The translations under genes and the position numbers were made by a program. This document shows positions 42,488-49,972 of a DNA stretch of 64,000 bases, piece by piece. The DNA is taken from contig NZ_JAJVKW010000005.1 in NCBI RefSeq assembly GCF_024198255.1, positions 434,001-498,000 on the forward strand, given 5' to 3'. Under the pieces are notes generated by a model, which was not told the DNA's origin, searched no databases, and saw nothing but the letters and a program-made list of their open reading frames with translations. Every line of letters begins with the position of its first letter. Within the stretch, counting starts at the first letter, position 1. Origin of the DNA: Myxococcus guangdongensis (GTDB taxonomy: Bacteria; Myxococcota; Myxococcia; Myxococcales; Myxococcaceae).

Positions 42488-42533
42488 CCACCTTGATTCG
42501 AGCTTTTTTTGCTGCGGACTGCGGTGCTGCGAG

Positions 42534-42604
42534 CTGGGGAACTAGGATTCGAACCTAGATAAGCAGAGTCAGAGTCTGCTGTCCTGCCGTTAGACGATTC
42601 CCCA
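42534..42604 (-). tRNA. tRNA-Gln (anticodon CUG)
   Basis: 71 nt on the minus strand. Acceptor TGGGGAA/TTCCCCA, discriminator G, D arm with TCTAACGGCAGGA, anticodon stem GCAGA/TCTGC around CTCTGAC (anticodon CTG), T arm CTAGGTTCGAATCCTAG. CCA is not encoded. The first pair T-A is typical of tRNA-Gln identity. Confidence 0.95.
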
Positions 42605-42620
42605 ATCACTGCGGCTGCCT

Positions 42621-42649
42621 CTACTACCAACACCGCCCATCGACTGCAA
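42621..42649 (-). promoter_or_regulatory. Promoter of tRNA-Gln
   Basis: Minus strand: TTGCAG (42644-42649), 17-bp spacer, TAGTAG (42621-42626), ending 17 bases before the tRNA. Exact spacing; -10 like that of tRNA-Glu. Confidence 0.6.
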
Positions 42650-42680
42650 CAACTTCGGTGGGCGTTTCCTGCGGACTGCT

Positions 42681-43067
42681 CTACTTCTTCTTCCCTGACT
42701 TCGGCTCCGGCTTCTTCGCCGGCTTGACCGCCTGCTGCGTCGGGACGATGTAGATGCGAACTTCCTCGTTCGCCTCGTAAATATTCAGCCCCGCGAAGTT
42801 CTTCCCCGAGGGGTTGGTGATGTGAACCGCCTTCACGCCCGGCTGGTTGACGATCTGCCTCCGAGGATAACTGCTCGTCGAGTAGACCGAGCGGTAGTAA
42901 TCCAACGTCGCCTCGAAATCTTTCGGCGCCCGGTACCGATTCTCCCCCACCTTCTGGGAGCCGTCCGGGAGCTGGGCGCCACTGACCACCTCGGCGCTCG
43001 CCACCACCGCCCAGAGCGCACACATCAACGCGCCGAGCGGGCGCGCCTTATAAAAACGCTGTCTCAT
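42681..43067 (-). CDS. Small secreted protein of unknown function
   Basis: 128 residues if started at ATG 43067, giving a good signal peptide (MRQRFYKARPLGALMCALWAVVASA, in parts, cleaved after ASA). The mature part has 'RYRAPKDFEATLDYYRSVYS' and 'HITNPSGKNFAGLNIYEANEEVRIYIVP' and a Lys-rich tail (KPAKKPEPKSGKKK). It could be a periplasmic alpha-beta protein; no family known to me. A near-consensus promoter overlaps this start; if it is used, translation must begin at ATG 43025, giving a 114-residue form without a charged N-terminus. The start is therefore unresolved. Between gltX and tRNA-Gln. Confidence 0.7.
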   Translation of the reverse strand: MRQRFYKARPLGALMCALWAVVASAEVVSGAQLPDGSQKVGENRYRAPKDFEATLDYYRSVYSTSSYPRRQIVNQPGVKAVHITNPSGKNFAGLNIYEANEEVRIYIVPTQQAVKPAKKPEPKSGKKK

Positions 43068-43075
43068 GGTGTCAA
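43047..43075 (-). promoter_or_regulatory. Near-consensus sigma-70 promoter
   Basis: Minus strand: TTGACA (43070-43075), 17-bp spacer, TATAAG (43047-43052). Transcription would start near 43040. It lies just after the gltX terminator and overlaps the ATG at 43065-43067. It may drive the small secreted protein and possibly the tRNAs. Confidence 0.75.
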
Positions 43076-43104
43076 GCGCTCGCATCATGGTTCGCGAAGA
43101 TAGG

Positions 43105-43136
43105 GGCCGAAGCGACGGACGTCCACCGCTTCGGCC
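43105..43136 (-). terminator. gltX terminator hairpin
   Basis: Perfect 10-bp arms GGCCGAAGCG / CGCTTCGGCC with a 12-base loop, nine bases after the gltX stop. No strong U tract on the minus strand. Confidence 0.7.
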
Positions 43137-43144
43137 GTGAGAAG

Positions 43145-44584
43145 TCACGCGCCGCGCGCCAGGGCGGCGTCGATGCGCCGCAGGGCCTCGTCACGACCCG
43201 CGAGCAGCAGCGTCTCTCCGATGCCCGGGCTCGTCGTGTTGCCCGTGATGGCCACCCGCACGGGCTGTGCCACCTTGCCCATGCCCACGCTGGAGGACTC
43301 GCTGACGGACTTCACCACCCCGTCCAGCGCCTCCACCGTCCACTCCGGCAGCGCGGAGATTCCCTCGCGCACCTTGCGCAGCAGCCCCAGCGAATCCCCC
43401 GTCAGGTGCTTGGCCGCGGCCTTCTCGTCCAGCGTGACGCCGGAGCGGAAGTAGAGCGAGGCCGTGGTGGCCATCTCCTCCAGCGTGCGGGAGCGCTCCT
43501 TGAGCGCGTGCACCAGCGGCACCAGGCGCGAGTCGCCCTTCACCTGGAAGCCCTTGGCCTCGAGGAAGGGCACCAGCCGCTCCGCGACGGTGGCCTCCGG
43601 CAGCTCCTTCATCCACTGCTGGTTGAGCCACAGGAGCTTCTCCGGGTTCCACACGCCGGAGGTGGTGCCGACGCCGGAGAAGTCGAACCACTCCTTCATC
43701 TGCGCGCGGCTGATGACCTCGTCATTGCCGTGGCTCCAGCCCAGCCGGATGACGAAGTTGTTGAGCGCCTCCGGCATGATGCCCGTGCGCTTGTGCAGCA
43801 TCACGTCCGCCTCGGGGTGCTTGCGCTTGGAGAGCTTCTCGCGGTCCGGGCCCAGGATGAGCGGCAGGTGCGCGAACTCGGGCGGCTTCCAGCCCAGCGC
43901 CATGTAGAGCATCAGCTGCGGGAAGGTGGAGTTGACGTGCTCCTGCCCGCGCGCCACCAGGGTGATGTCCATCAGGTGGTCGTCGATGACGCAGCCGAAG
44001 TTGTAGAGAGGGATGCCGTCCGCGCGCAGCATGACCCAGTCGTCCAGGTCCGAGTAGGGCTTGGTGATGACGCCCAGCGCCTTGTCGTCGAACGACACGG
44101 TGCCCTCGGTGGAGGGCATCTTGAAGCGGATGACGGCCTCCTCCTCGCGGCGGCCCTCGGGCGGGCCCTTCAGCTCACGGCACGTGCCCGGGTACTTGTA
44201 GAAGGCGCCGGACTTCTCGGCCGCCTCGCGCTGCGCCTCCAGGTCCTGCCGGGTGCAGTAGCAGCGGTAGGCCTTGCCCTCGGCCAGCAGGCGCTGGGAG
44301 TGCTCGCGATAGGTGTCCAGGCGCTGGGTCTGGAAGTAGGGCGCGTGGGGGCCCTCCTTGCCGGGGCCCTCGTCCCAGTCGATGCCCAGCCACTCGAGGC
44401 CGTCGAGGATGGCCTGCACCGACGCCTCCGTGGAGCGCACGCGGTCCGTGTCCTCCATGCGGACGATGAAGGTGCCGCCGTAGCGGCGGGCCTGCAGGTA
44501 GTTCATCAACGCCGTCCGGGCACCGCCGATGTGGAGGTATCCGGTGGGAGACGGAGCGAAGCGGACGCGAGGGGCGGAAGTCAT
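43145..44584 (-). CDS. gltX: Glutamyl-tRNA synthetase
   Basis: 479 residues, class I synthetase. 'VRFAPSPTGYLHIGGARTALMN' contains the HIGH-type motif; 'DREKLSKRK' is the KMSKS-type loop; 'RMEDTD' is the usual acidic element. C-terminal anticodon-binding helices follow (about 330-479). It charges tRNA-Glu, supplying both translation and, through hemA, heme synthesis. The same strand carries tRNA-Gln and tRNA-Glu downstream. Whether it also misacylates tRNA-Gln (non-discriminating) cannot be decided here. The start at ATG 44584 is close to the divergent 44674 gene. Confidence 0.96.
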   Translation of the reverse strand: MTSAPRVRFAPSPTGYLHIGGARTALMNYLQARRYGGTFIVRMEDTDRVRSTEASVQAILDGLEWLGIDWDEGPGKEGPHAPYFQTQRLDTYREHSQRLLAEGKAYRCYCTRQDLEAQREAAEKSGAFYKYPGTCRELKGPPEGRREEEAVIRFKMPSTEGTVSFDDKALGVITKPYSDLDDWVMLRADGIPLYNFGCVIDDHLMDITLVARGQEHVNSTFPQLMLYMALGWKPPEFAHLPLILGPDREKLSKRKHPEADVMLHKRTGIMPEALNNFVIRLGWSHGNDEVISRAQMKEWFDFSGVGTTSGVWNPEKLLWLNQQWMKELPEATVAERLVPFLEAKGFQVKGDSRLVPLVHALKERSRTLEEMATTASLYFRSGVTLDEKAAAKHLTGDSLGLLRKVREGISALPEWTVEALDGVVKSVSESSSVGMGKVAQPVRVAITGNTTSPGIGETLLLAGRDEALRRIDAALARGA

Positions 44585-44673
44585 ACGGGCGCGCGGATTA
44601 GCAGGGAGGCGGTCGAGGGGTCAACGCGGATGGGCGCGCTGAGGTATGGTGCGCGCCGAGGGAGATACCGCGT

Positions 44674-45240
44674 ATGTCGATTCGTCAGCGATTTCGCTTG
44701 GGAATGTTGACGGTGGCGCTCCTGGGGGGATGGACCGCGTCCGCGACCACGCAGCTTCGCGTGGACGTGACGCAACTCTCCCAGGAAGCGGATGCCGTCG
44801 TTCATGGCGTCGTGCGCCGCGTGGAGAGCCGCTGGAGCGGGGATGGTCGGCGCATCGTCACCGACATCGAGGTCCAGGTGACCGACCCGCTCAAGGGCCA
44901 GCCGGGCAACACGGTGCTCGTCACGCAGCCCGGAGGCGAGGTGGGCGACGTCGGCCAGACGGTGCATGGCCTGGCGACCTTCAAGAAGGACGAGGAGGTG
45001 GTCGTCTTCCTGCAGAAGCGCGGCGCCAGCGCCTTCCGCGTCGCCGGCATGGCCCAGGGCAAGTTCCACGTGCGCCGCGACGAGGTCGGCAAGCCCGCCA
45101 TGGCCGTCCCCGAGCACTCCGACGCGCTCCTGCTGGACCCCGTCACGCGCAAGCCCACGACGGCCACGCAGAAGCCCCAGACGCTGGAGGCGCTGAAGGC
45201 CACCGTGCGCGCGGCGCTGAAGAAGGGGTCCACGCCGTGA
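44674..45240 (+). CDS. Secreted protein of unknown function linked to the metalloproteases
   Basis: 188 residues with a signal peptide (LGMLTVALLGGWTASA, cut near residue 24). The mature part is beta-rich with the block 'EADAVVHGVVRRVESRWSGDGRRIVTDIEVQV' (in part), 'GQPGNTVLVTQPGGEVGDVGQTV' and 'FKKDEEVVVFLQKRG', a pattern seen in small secreted proteins of myxobacteria and planctomycetes, where it often accompanies proteases. Its stop overlaps the next start (TGATG), so it is coupled to the metalloprotease pair. It could be an inhibitor, chaperone or partner of the proteases; this is inference from position. Confidence 0.72.
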   Translation: MSIRQRFRLGMLTVALLGGWTASATTQLRVDVTQLSQEADAVVHGVVRRVESRWSGDGRRIVTDIEVQVTDPLKGQPGNTVLVTQPGGEVGDVGQTVHGLATFKKDEEVVVFLQKRGASAFRVAGMAQGKFHVRRDEVGKPAMAVPEHSDALLLDPVTRKPTTATQKPQTLEALKATVRAALKKGSTP

Positions 45241-46133
45241 TGCCCGTGGCCACGCTGCTCACGCTGATGGCCGTCGGGCAGTTCGACCCGTACGTGCGCA
45301 GCCGGGTGACGGCGGGAGACCCGTCCACGCAGGCGCTCTACTGGACGGTGCCGCTCGTCACCTGGAACCTGAACCGCGAGGGCAACCCCGTCACGCCGGG
45401 GGAGACCGAGTTCCAGGCCGTCCGGACCTCCTTCCAGAGCTGGCAGGACATCTTCACCACCTGCGGCAACCTGTCGCTGCAGGAGGGGCCCCTCGTGGAC
45501 TCGCGCGAGGTGGGCTACCTGCGCGGCAAGACGAACCACAACCTGGTGCTCTTCCGCACCCAGGACTGCGGCGAGCTGGCGCCGCCGACGGACCCCTGCT
45601 GGAAGGCGGAGACGTGCGCCAACGTGTACGACTGCTGGGATGACGACGACGGCACGCTCGCCATCACCCTCACCACGTACGACAAGCGCTCGGGCATCAT
45701 CTACGACTCGGACATCTCCTTCAACGCGAGCCGGTACTTCTTCACCGCGGTGGACGGGCCGCCGTGCACGGCGCAGGGGCAGGGCAACTGCGTCGCCACC
45801 GACGTGCAGAACACCGCCACGCACGAGATTGGCCACTTCATCGGTCTGGACCACACGCGCGTGACGGGCTCGACCATGTTCCCGAGCGCGCCGCCGGGCG
45901 AGGTGTCCAAGCGCAACATCGACTCGGGCTCGCGCGAGTTCGTCTGCGACGTCTATCCGAAGGGCAAGCCCAGCCAGTCCGACTTCCACCCGGCGATGGA
46001 CACGCTGGTGGGCGGCCCCAAGGGCGACGAGGGCTGCTCCGCGACCGGCGCCACCGCGACGTCGATGGGGCCCGCGCTGCTCGCCTGGGCGTGGCTGCGT
46101 CGGCGCAGGCGCGCGGCGGAGGGCCGCTCGTGA
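45240..46133 (+). CDS. MYXO-CTERM metalloprotease, first of a tandem pair
   Basis: 297 residues. A short hydrophobic N-terminus (MPVATLLTLMAVG) acts as signal. The catalytic motif 'HEIGHFIGLDH' (H195, E196, H199, H205) is a metzincin HExxHxxGxxH with a following Met-turn candidate in 'STMFPSAP'. Many paired cysteines ('CWKAETCANVYDCWDDDD'). The C-terminus is a MYXO-CTERM signal: GC, hydrophobic helix, RRRRR. It appears to belong to the family named after MXAN_2677/MXAN_2678 (myxosortase-dependent metalloproteases), recalled, not searched. Overlaps both neighbours (TGATG and GTGA). Likely displayed on the cell surface. Confidence 0.88.
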   Translation: MPVATLLTLMAVGQFDPYVRSRVTAGDPSTQALYWTVPLVTWNLNREGNPVTPGETEFQAVRTSFQSWQDIFTTCGNLSLQEGPLVDSREVGYLRGKTNHNLVLFRTQDCGELAPPTDPCWKAETCANVYDCWDDDDGTLAITLTTYDKRSGIIYDSDISFNASRYFFTAVDGPPCTAQGQGNCVATDVQNTATHEIGHFIGLDHTRVTGSTMFPSAPPGEVSKRNIDSGSREFVCDVYPKGKPSQSDFHPAMDTLVGGPKGDEGCSATGATATSMGPALLAWAWLRRRRRAAEGRS

Positions 46134-47044
46134 GAAGGCCCCTGGTGCTCGGGCTGGCGCTCGTCGCCACCGCGCCCGCCGTGGCCCAGGACACGTTCCC
46201 CTATCGCCGCACCACGGCGAACGGGAACAGCCGCATGTGCCTGGTGTGGCCCGCGCCCGAGTACGTCTACCACCTGGACGCGGCCGGCAGCGCGCGCACG
46301 CCGGGCGACACGGAGGTGGCCGCCATCGAGGCCTCCTTCGAGTCGTGGCGGCGCGTGGCCGCGACCTGCAGCGACTACACGTTCCGCCGGGGCAGGGACT
46401 GGGAGGGGAAGGTGGAGGTGGGGTACGTGAAGGAGAACCCCGCGTCCAACTACAACATCATCACCTTCCGCGAGGACTACTGCTTCGACGTCGCCCCCGA
46501 GGACGACGAGTGCTGGGCGCAGATGACGTGCGCCAACAAGTACGCGTGCTGGGACGAGGACTCGCGCACGCTCGCCATCACCATCTCCTCCCACGGCGTG
46601 GAGAGCGGGCGGGTGTGGGACGCGGACATCGAGGTCAACGCGGCGGGTTACCTCTTCACCACCGTGGACGCTCCGCCCTGCGTGGAGGGCTCCGAGTCCG
46701 TCGACTGCGTGGCCATGGACCTGCAGAACACCATGACGCACGAGATTGGCCATGTGGTGGGGCTGGACCACGTGCCCTATCCGGGCGCGACGATGGAGCG
46801 CACCGCGCCGCTCGGGGAGACGCAGAAGCGCATCATCGACGCGGGCTCCGCCGAGGGCTTCTGCTCCATCTACCCCAAAGGGCTGCCGCCCAATCAGTGC
46901 CTCATGAAGAACACGGGGCTGGCGCTGCTGGGCGACGGGCGCGGCACCGGCTGTGCCTCGGCTCCGGGCGCTGTCGTCGCCGGAGGCTGGCTGGCCGCGC
47001 TCGCGCTGTGGCGTGGACGGCGGCGGCGCACGCCGGGCCACTGA
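46130..47044 (+). CDS. MYXO-CTERM metalloprotease, second of a tandem pair
   Basis: 304 residues from GTG 46130 overlapping the upstream stop. Signal peptide 'VRRPLVLGLALVATAPAVA'. The catalytic 'HEIGHVVGLDH' (H204, E205, H208, H214) and Met-turn candidate 'GATMERTAP' parallel the upstream gene, as do the Cys blocks ('CWAQMTCANKYACWDEDS'), so the two arose by duplication. Ends in GC-ASAPGAV-hydrophobic helix-GRRRR, a MYXO-CTERM. Same named family. The terminator hairpin follows. Substrate unknown; extracellular matrix or prey proteins are possible. Confidence 0.88.
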   Translation: MRRPLVLGLALVATAPAVAQDTFPYRRTTANGNSRMCLVWPAPEYVYHLDAAGSARTPGDTEVAAIEASFESWRRVAATCSDYTFRRGRDWEGKVEVGYVKENPASNYNIITFREDYCFDVAPEDDECWAQMTCANKYACWDEDSRTLAITISSHGVESGRVWDADIEVNAAGYLFTTVDAPPCVEGSESVDCVAMDLQNTMTHEIGHVVGLDHVPYPGATMERTAPLGETQKRIIDAGSAEGFCSIYPKGLPPNQCLMKNTGLALLGDGRGTGCASAPGAVVAGGWLAALALWRGRRRRTPGH

Positions 47045-47057
47045 GGCCTGGAGACAA

Positions 47058-47093
47058 GAGCGCCGCCCTTTCCGGAGATCGGGGGCGGCGCTC
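47058..47093. terminator. Bidirectional terminator hairpin
   Basis: Perfect 11-bp arms GAGCGCCGCCC (47058-47068) and GGGCGGCGCTC (47083-47093) between the convergent metalloprotease and kinase genes. No U tract, but stem is very stable. Confidence 0.75.
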
Positions 47094-47118
47094 ACGTCAT
47101 CGACGACTCGGTGGGACG

Positions 47119-49161
47119 TCAGCGGCGCGGAGCCACCAGTCGCATGCTGAAGGTGTAGTCCACGTTCACCGGATGGCCCTGGTAGATGACGGGCTTGTAG
47201 GTGCGCGACTGGAGCGAGTCCAACACGGCCTTCTCCATGTACTGCACCGTCTTGATGACGCGGCACTTCTCCACGCGGCCCTTGGTGGTGATGGTGCAGC
47301 GGGTGATCATCACACCCTCCGCCTTCGCCGCCATCGCCTCGCGCGTGTAGATGAGGTCCTTGCTCTGGTCGACCATCTCCGGCCGGGGCATGTCCTCGTT
47401 GTAGGGCAGCACGTCGCCGCGCGCGGAGGCCAGCGCCGCCGTGGGCAGCACGGGCACCGTCAGTCCGCCGGAGACACCCTTGGCCTGCGTGGCCGCCGCC
47501 GCGCCCACCGCGCCCGCCGTGGGCGGAACGACCGGCTCCACGGGCGCCTGCGTGGGCGCGAGCATCACCGGCGCGGACATGCCGCCGGGCGTGGCCACGG
47601 GCTCGGGCACGTCGACCTCGTCCGCGGGTGAGGAGGAAGCGGTCGCCACCTCCACGCCACCGCTCCGGCCGCCGCGGCGCTTCTGCAGCTTCTGCGACAG
47701 CACCACGTCACCGGAGCCGCCCGTGACGACGGTCTCCATCTGGTAGCCCTCGAGCGCGAACGTCAGCTCGACGGTGATGGTGCCATCCTCGCCCGGCGGC
47801 AGCTCCAGGGTGAACGGCGTCACGCCGCGCTCCTTGCCCCGGTAGAACACGCGCGCGCCGCTCGGCTGGCTCATCAGCTTGAAGCGGACCTTCTGCTGGC
47901 CCGCAGGCGTGGGCGCCGCCTGCGCCGCGGGCGCCGCCTGCACCGGCGCCTGCGCCACGGCGGCGGGCTGCGGCTCGGCGGGCTTGGGCGTCTCCTTGTT
48001 GCCCAGGAAGAGCACCGCGCCCCCCGCGATGAGGCCGGCCACCACCAGGCCGCCGAGCCCACCCATGAGCAGCGTGCGCTGCCGGGCGCGCTGCACCGCC
48101 ACCGGCACCTCGACGCTGATGTCCACGGCGATGGTGTCACCGGACTCGGTGGCCGCGCTGCCGACGCTGGAGAACAGCGGCGAGGGGTAGGGGCCCGTCG
48201 TCGTCGCGCCGCCGGGGCGCTTGAAGATGCCGCTGTTGCCGCCCGCGGACATGCTCGCCTCGCGCAGGCCCTCCAGCAGCTCGTCCATCGTCTGGAAGCG
48301 GCGCGCCGGGTCCTTCTCCAGACAGCGGCGCACCACGCCCTCGATTTCGGGCGGAATGGCCAGGTCCGGACGCAGCTGCTGGAAGGTGGGCGGGGCTTCC
48401 TTGTAATGGGCGAAGATGAGCTCGATGTGGTCGCGCGCGATGAACGGCGGCCGGCCCATCAGCATCTGGAACATGACGATGCCCAGCGAGTACACGTCGC
48501 TGCGCGCGTCCGTCTGGTTGCGCGCCTGCTCGGGCGCCATGTACTGCGGCGAGCCGAGGAACGTGCCGTTCTGGGTGATCTCCGGGGAGATCTGCCCCTC
48601 CTGCGGCGCCGCCACCGACTTCACGAGCCCGAAGTCCAGGACCTTCACCAGGTCCTGATCCTGCTCGTTGAGCAGCATGATGTTGGCGGGCTTCAGGTCG
48701 CGGTGGACGACGCCCAGGCTGTGCGCCTCGCGCAGCGAGCGGCAGATCTGCTGGGCGATGGCCACCGAGCGCGACCAGGACAGCGGCCCCACCTGCCCGA
48801 GCACCTGGGCCAGCGTGCGACCCTCCAGGTACTCCATGGCGATGTAGAAGATGCCGTCGTCCGTCTGTCCATAGTCGATGACGGTGACGGTGTTGGGATG
48901 GCGCAGCTTCGACGTCAGTGAGGCTTCACGCAGGAAGCGCTTCTGGAAGCCCGGATCCCTGCTGCTGGGGAAGCTGGGGTTGAGCACCTTGAGCGCGACC
49001 ACTCGCTCCAGGGGGGTCTGCAAGGCGCGGTAGACCTTGCCCATTCCACCGACACCCAGGGGCTCCAGGATGCTGAAGCGGCCATTCAGGGTGCGACCGA
49101 TGAGCGGATCCGCGCCCGGCGCGCCAGGCGTCTCGGGGTTCGGCGAGTCGCCCTTGATCAT
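47119..49161 (-). CDS. Ser/Thr protein kinase with PEGA and TonB-like C-terminal domains
   Basis: 680 residues from ATG 49161, preceded by AGGGGG. Kinase domain about 29-290: G-loop 'LGVGGMGKVY', Lys58 ('VALKVLN'), 'HRDLKPANI' (153-155), DFG (Asp176), 'GSPQYMAPEQ'. One membrane helix (about 352-378, 'LMGGLGGLVVAGLIAGGAVLFL'), a Pro/Ala spacer, a PEGA-like domain (about 405-480, 'FKLMSQPSGARVFYRGKERGVTPFTLELPPGED', in parts), another spacer, and a C-terminal TonB-type domain (about 600-680, 'TITTKGRVEKCRVIKTV', 'AVLDSLQSRTYKPVIYQGHPVNVDYTFSM'). So: kinase inside, sensory or force-transmitting part in the periplasm. Divergent from the Che operon. Confidence 0.9.
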   Translation of the reverse strand: MIKGDSPNPETPGAPGADPLIGRTLNGRFSILEPLGVGGMGKVYRALQTPLERVVALKVLNPSFPSSRDPGFQKRFLREASLTSKLRHPNTVTVIDYGQTDDGIFYIAMEYLEGRTLAQVLGQVGPLSWSRSVAIAQQICRSLREAHSLGVVHRDLKPANIMLLNEQDQDLVKVLDFGLVKSVAAPQEGQISPEITQNGTFLGSPQYMAPEQARNQTDARSDVYSLGIVMFQMLMGRPPFIARDHIELIFAHYKEAPPTFQQLRPDLAIPPEIEGVVRRCLEKDPARRFQTMDELLEGLREASMSAGGNSGIFKRPGGATTTGPYPSPLFSSVGSAATESGDTIAVDISVEVPVAVQRARQRTLLMGGLGGLVVAGLIAGGAVLFLGNKETPKPAEPQPAAVAQAPVQAAPAAQAAPTPAGQQKVRFKLMSQPSGARVFYRGKERGVTPFTLELPPGEDGTITVELTFALEGYQMETVVTGGSGDVVLSQKLQKRRGGRSGGVEVATASSSPADEVDVPEPVATPGGMSAPVMLAPTQAPVEPVVPPTAGAVGAAAATQAKGVSGGLTVPVLPTAALASARGDVLPYNEDMPRPEMVDQSKDLIYTREAMAAKAEGVMITRCTITTKGRVEKCRVIKTVQYMEKAVLDSLQSRTYKPVIYQGHPVNVDYTFSMRLVAPRR

Positions 49162-49408
49162 TCGTACCCCCTGACAACAAGCAACATGGATTCTCCAGGA
49201 GTGTGCCGGGTCCGCATCAAACCATATCTTCACTTCCGGACGCACTCCCCACCCGGTGGACACCCGACGTGGCGAGGCGGGTCAACGCACACATCCGCCG
49301 CGTCGTGTGGGGGACGGTCAGTTTGACCCCGCATTGACGGTTATTCCAGGCTCGGACTAGCGTGAGTCGACCCGCGCGCCAGGGCCGAAAGCGGGCGGGG
49401 CCGTCCCC
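49162..49408. promoter_or_regulatory. Divergent promoter region, kinase / Che operon
   Basis: 247 bp. On the plus strand TTGACG (49334-49339), 18-bp spacer, TAGCGT (49358-49363), 45 bases before the first cheW. This resembles the TTGACR / TAGnnT promoters seen at the tRNA genes. No further repeats seen. Confidence 0.5.
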
Positions 49409-49972
49409 ATGGCAGACACCCCCAACAACCCCGTGGACACACAGGTGCGCCGGGCCTCCGTCGAGGAGCGACTCGGTGCGCTGGAGCTCGAGCAGGCGCG
49501 GCTGCGTCAGGAGTTGATCTCCCTGTCGGGAGAGCTGCGACTGCCTGGACTCTTCCTCACCCTGGACGCGGCGGGCACCAGCGCGCTGCTCGCGGCGGAC
49601 GCCGTGCAGGAGGTGGTGCGACTGGTGGAGCTGGAGCCGCTGCCGGGGGCGCCGCCCCATGTCGCGGGCACCTTCATCTATCGAGGCAATCCCGCCGTCG
49701 CGGTGGACCTGGCGGTGTTGCTGGGCGTGACGCGGCAGCCGGAGCTGGATGCGCACCTGGTCATCTGCAAGGGCGCTCGCCCGGTGGCCGTGCTGGTGGA
49801 CCGCGTCAGGGATTTGGTGGAGGCGCCCACATTGGTGGAGGGCACTCCCGATGGCACGGTGACTTTGCCGTGGGACCGGACGGGATTGATGGCGGGCCTG
49901 TGCCGGACGCCCGAAGGGGTGCGGCCGTTGCTGCGCGTCTCGGCGGTGTTGGTGGGGTCGGAGGGGGCGTGA
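49409..49972 (+). CDS. cheW: CheW-like coupling protein (first)
   Basis: 187 residues. A coiled-coil N-terminus (about 10-45) precedes a CheW domain ('LFLTLDAAGTSALLAADAVQEVVRLVELEPLPGAPPHVAGTFIYRGNPAVAVDL', in parts). The scaffold that joins receptors to CheA. The N-terminal extension is unusual for plain CheW. First gene of the operon, overlapping cheR by 4 bp. Confidence 0.9.
   Translation: MADTPNNPVDTQVRRASVEERLGALELEQARLRQELISLSGELRLPGLFLTLDAAGTSALLAADAVQEVVRLVELEPLPGAPPHVAGTFIYRGNPAVAVDLAVLLGVTRQPELDAHLVICKGARPVAVLVDRVRDLVEAPTLVEGTPDGTVTLPWDRTGLMAGLCRTPEGVRPLLRVSAVLVGSEGA

Noticed and set aside
42500-42515. T-run as plus-strand terminator
   Set aside because: No hairpin precedes it and no plus-strand gene ends there; on the minus strand it is an A-run between the tRNAs.
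44646-45239. Upstream extension of the first tandem metalloprotease through the secreted-protein gene
   Set aside because: The extension is the out-of-frame shadow of the 188-residue secreted protein; the protease starts at the TGATG overlap with its own signal.
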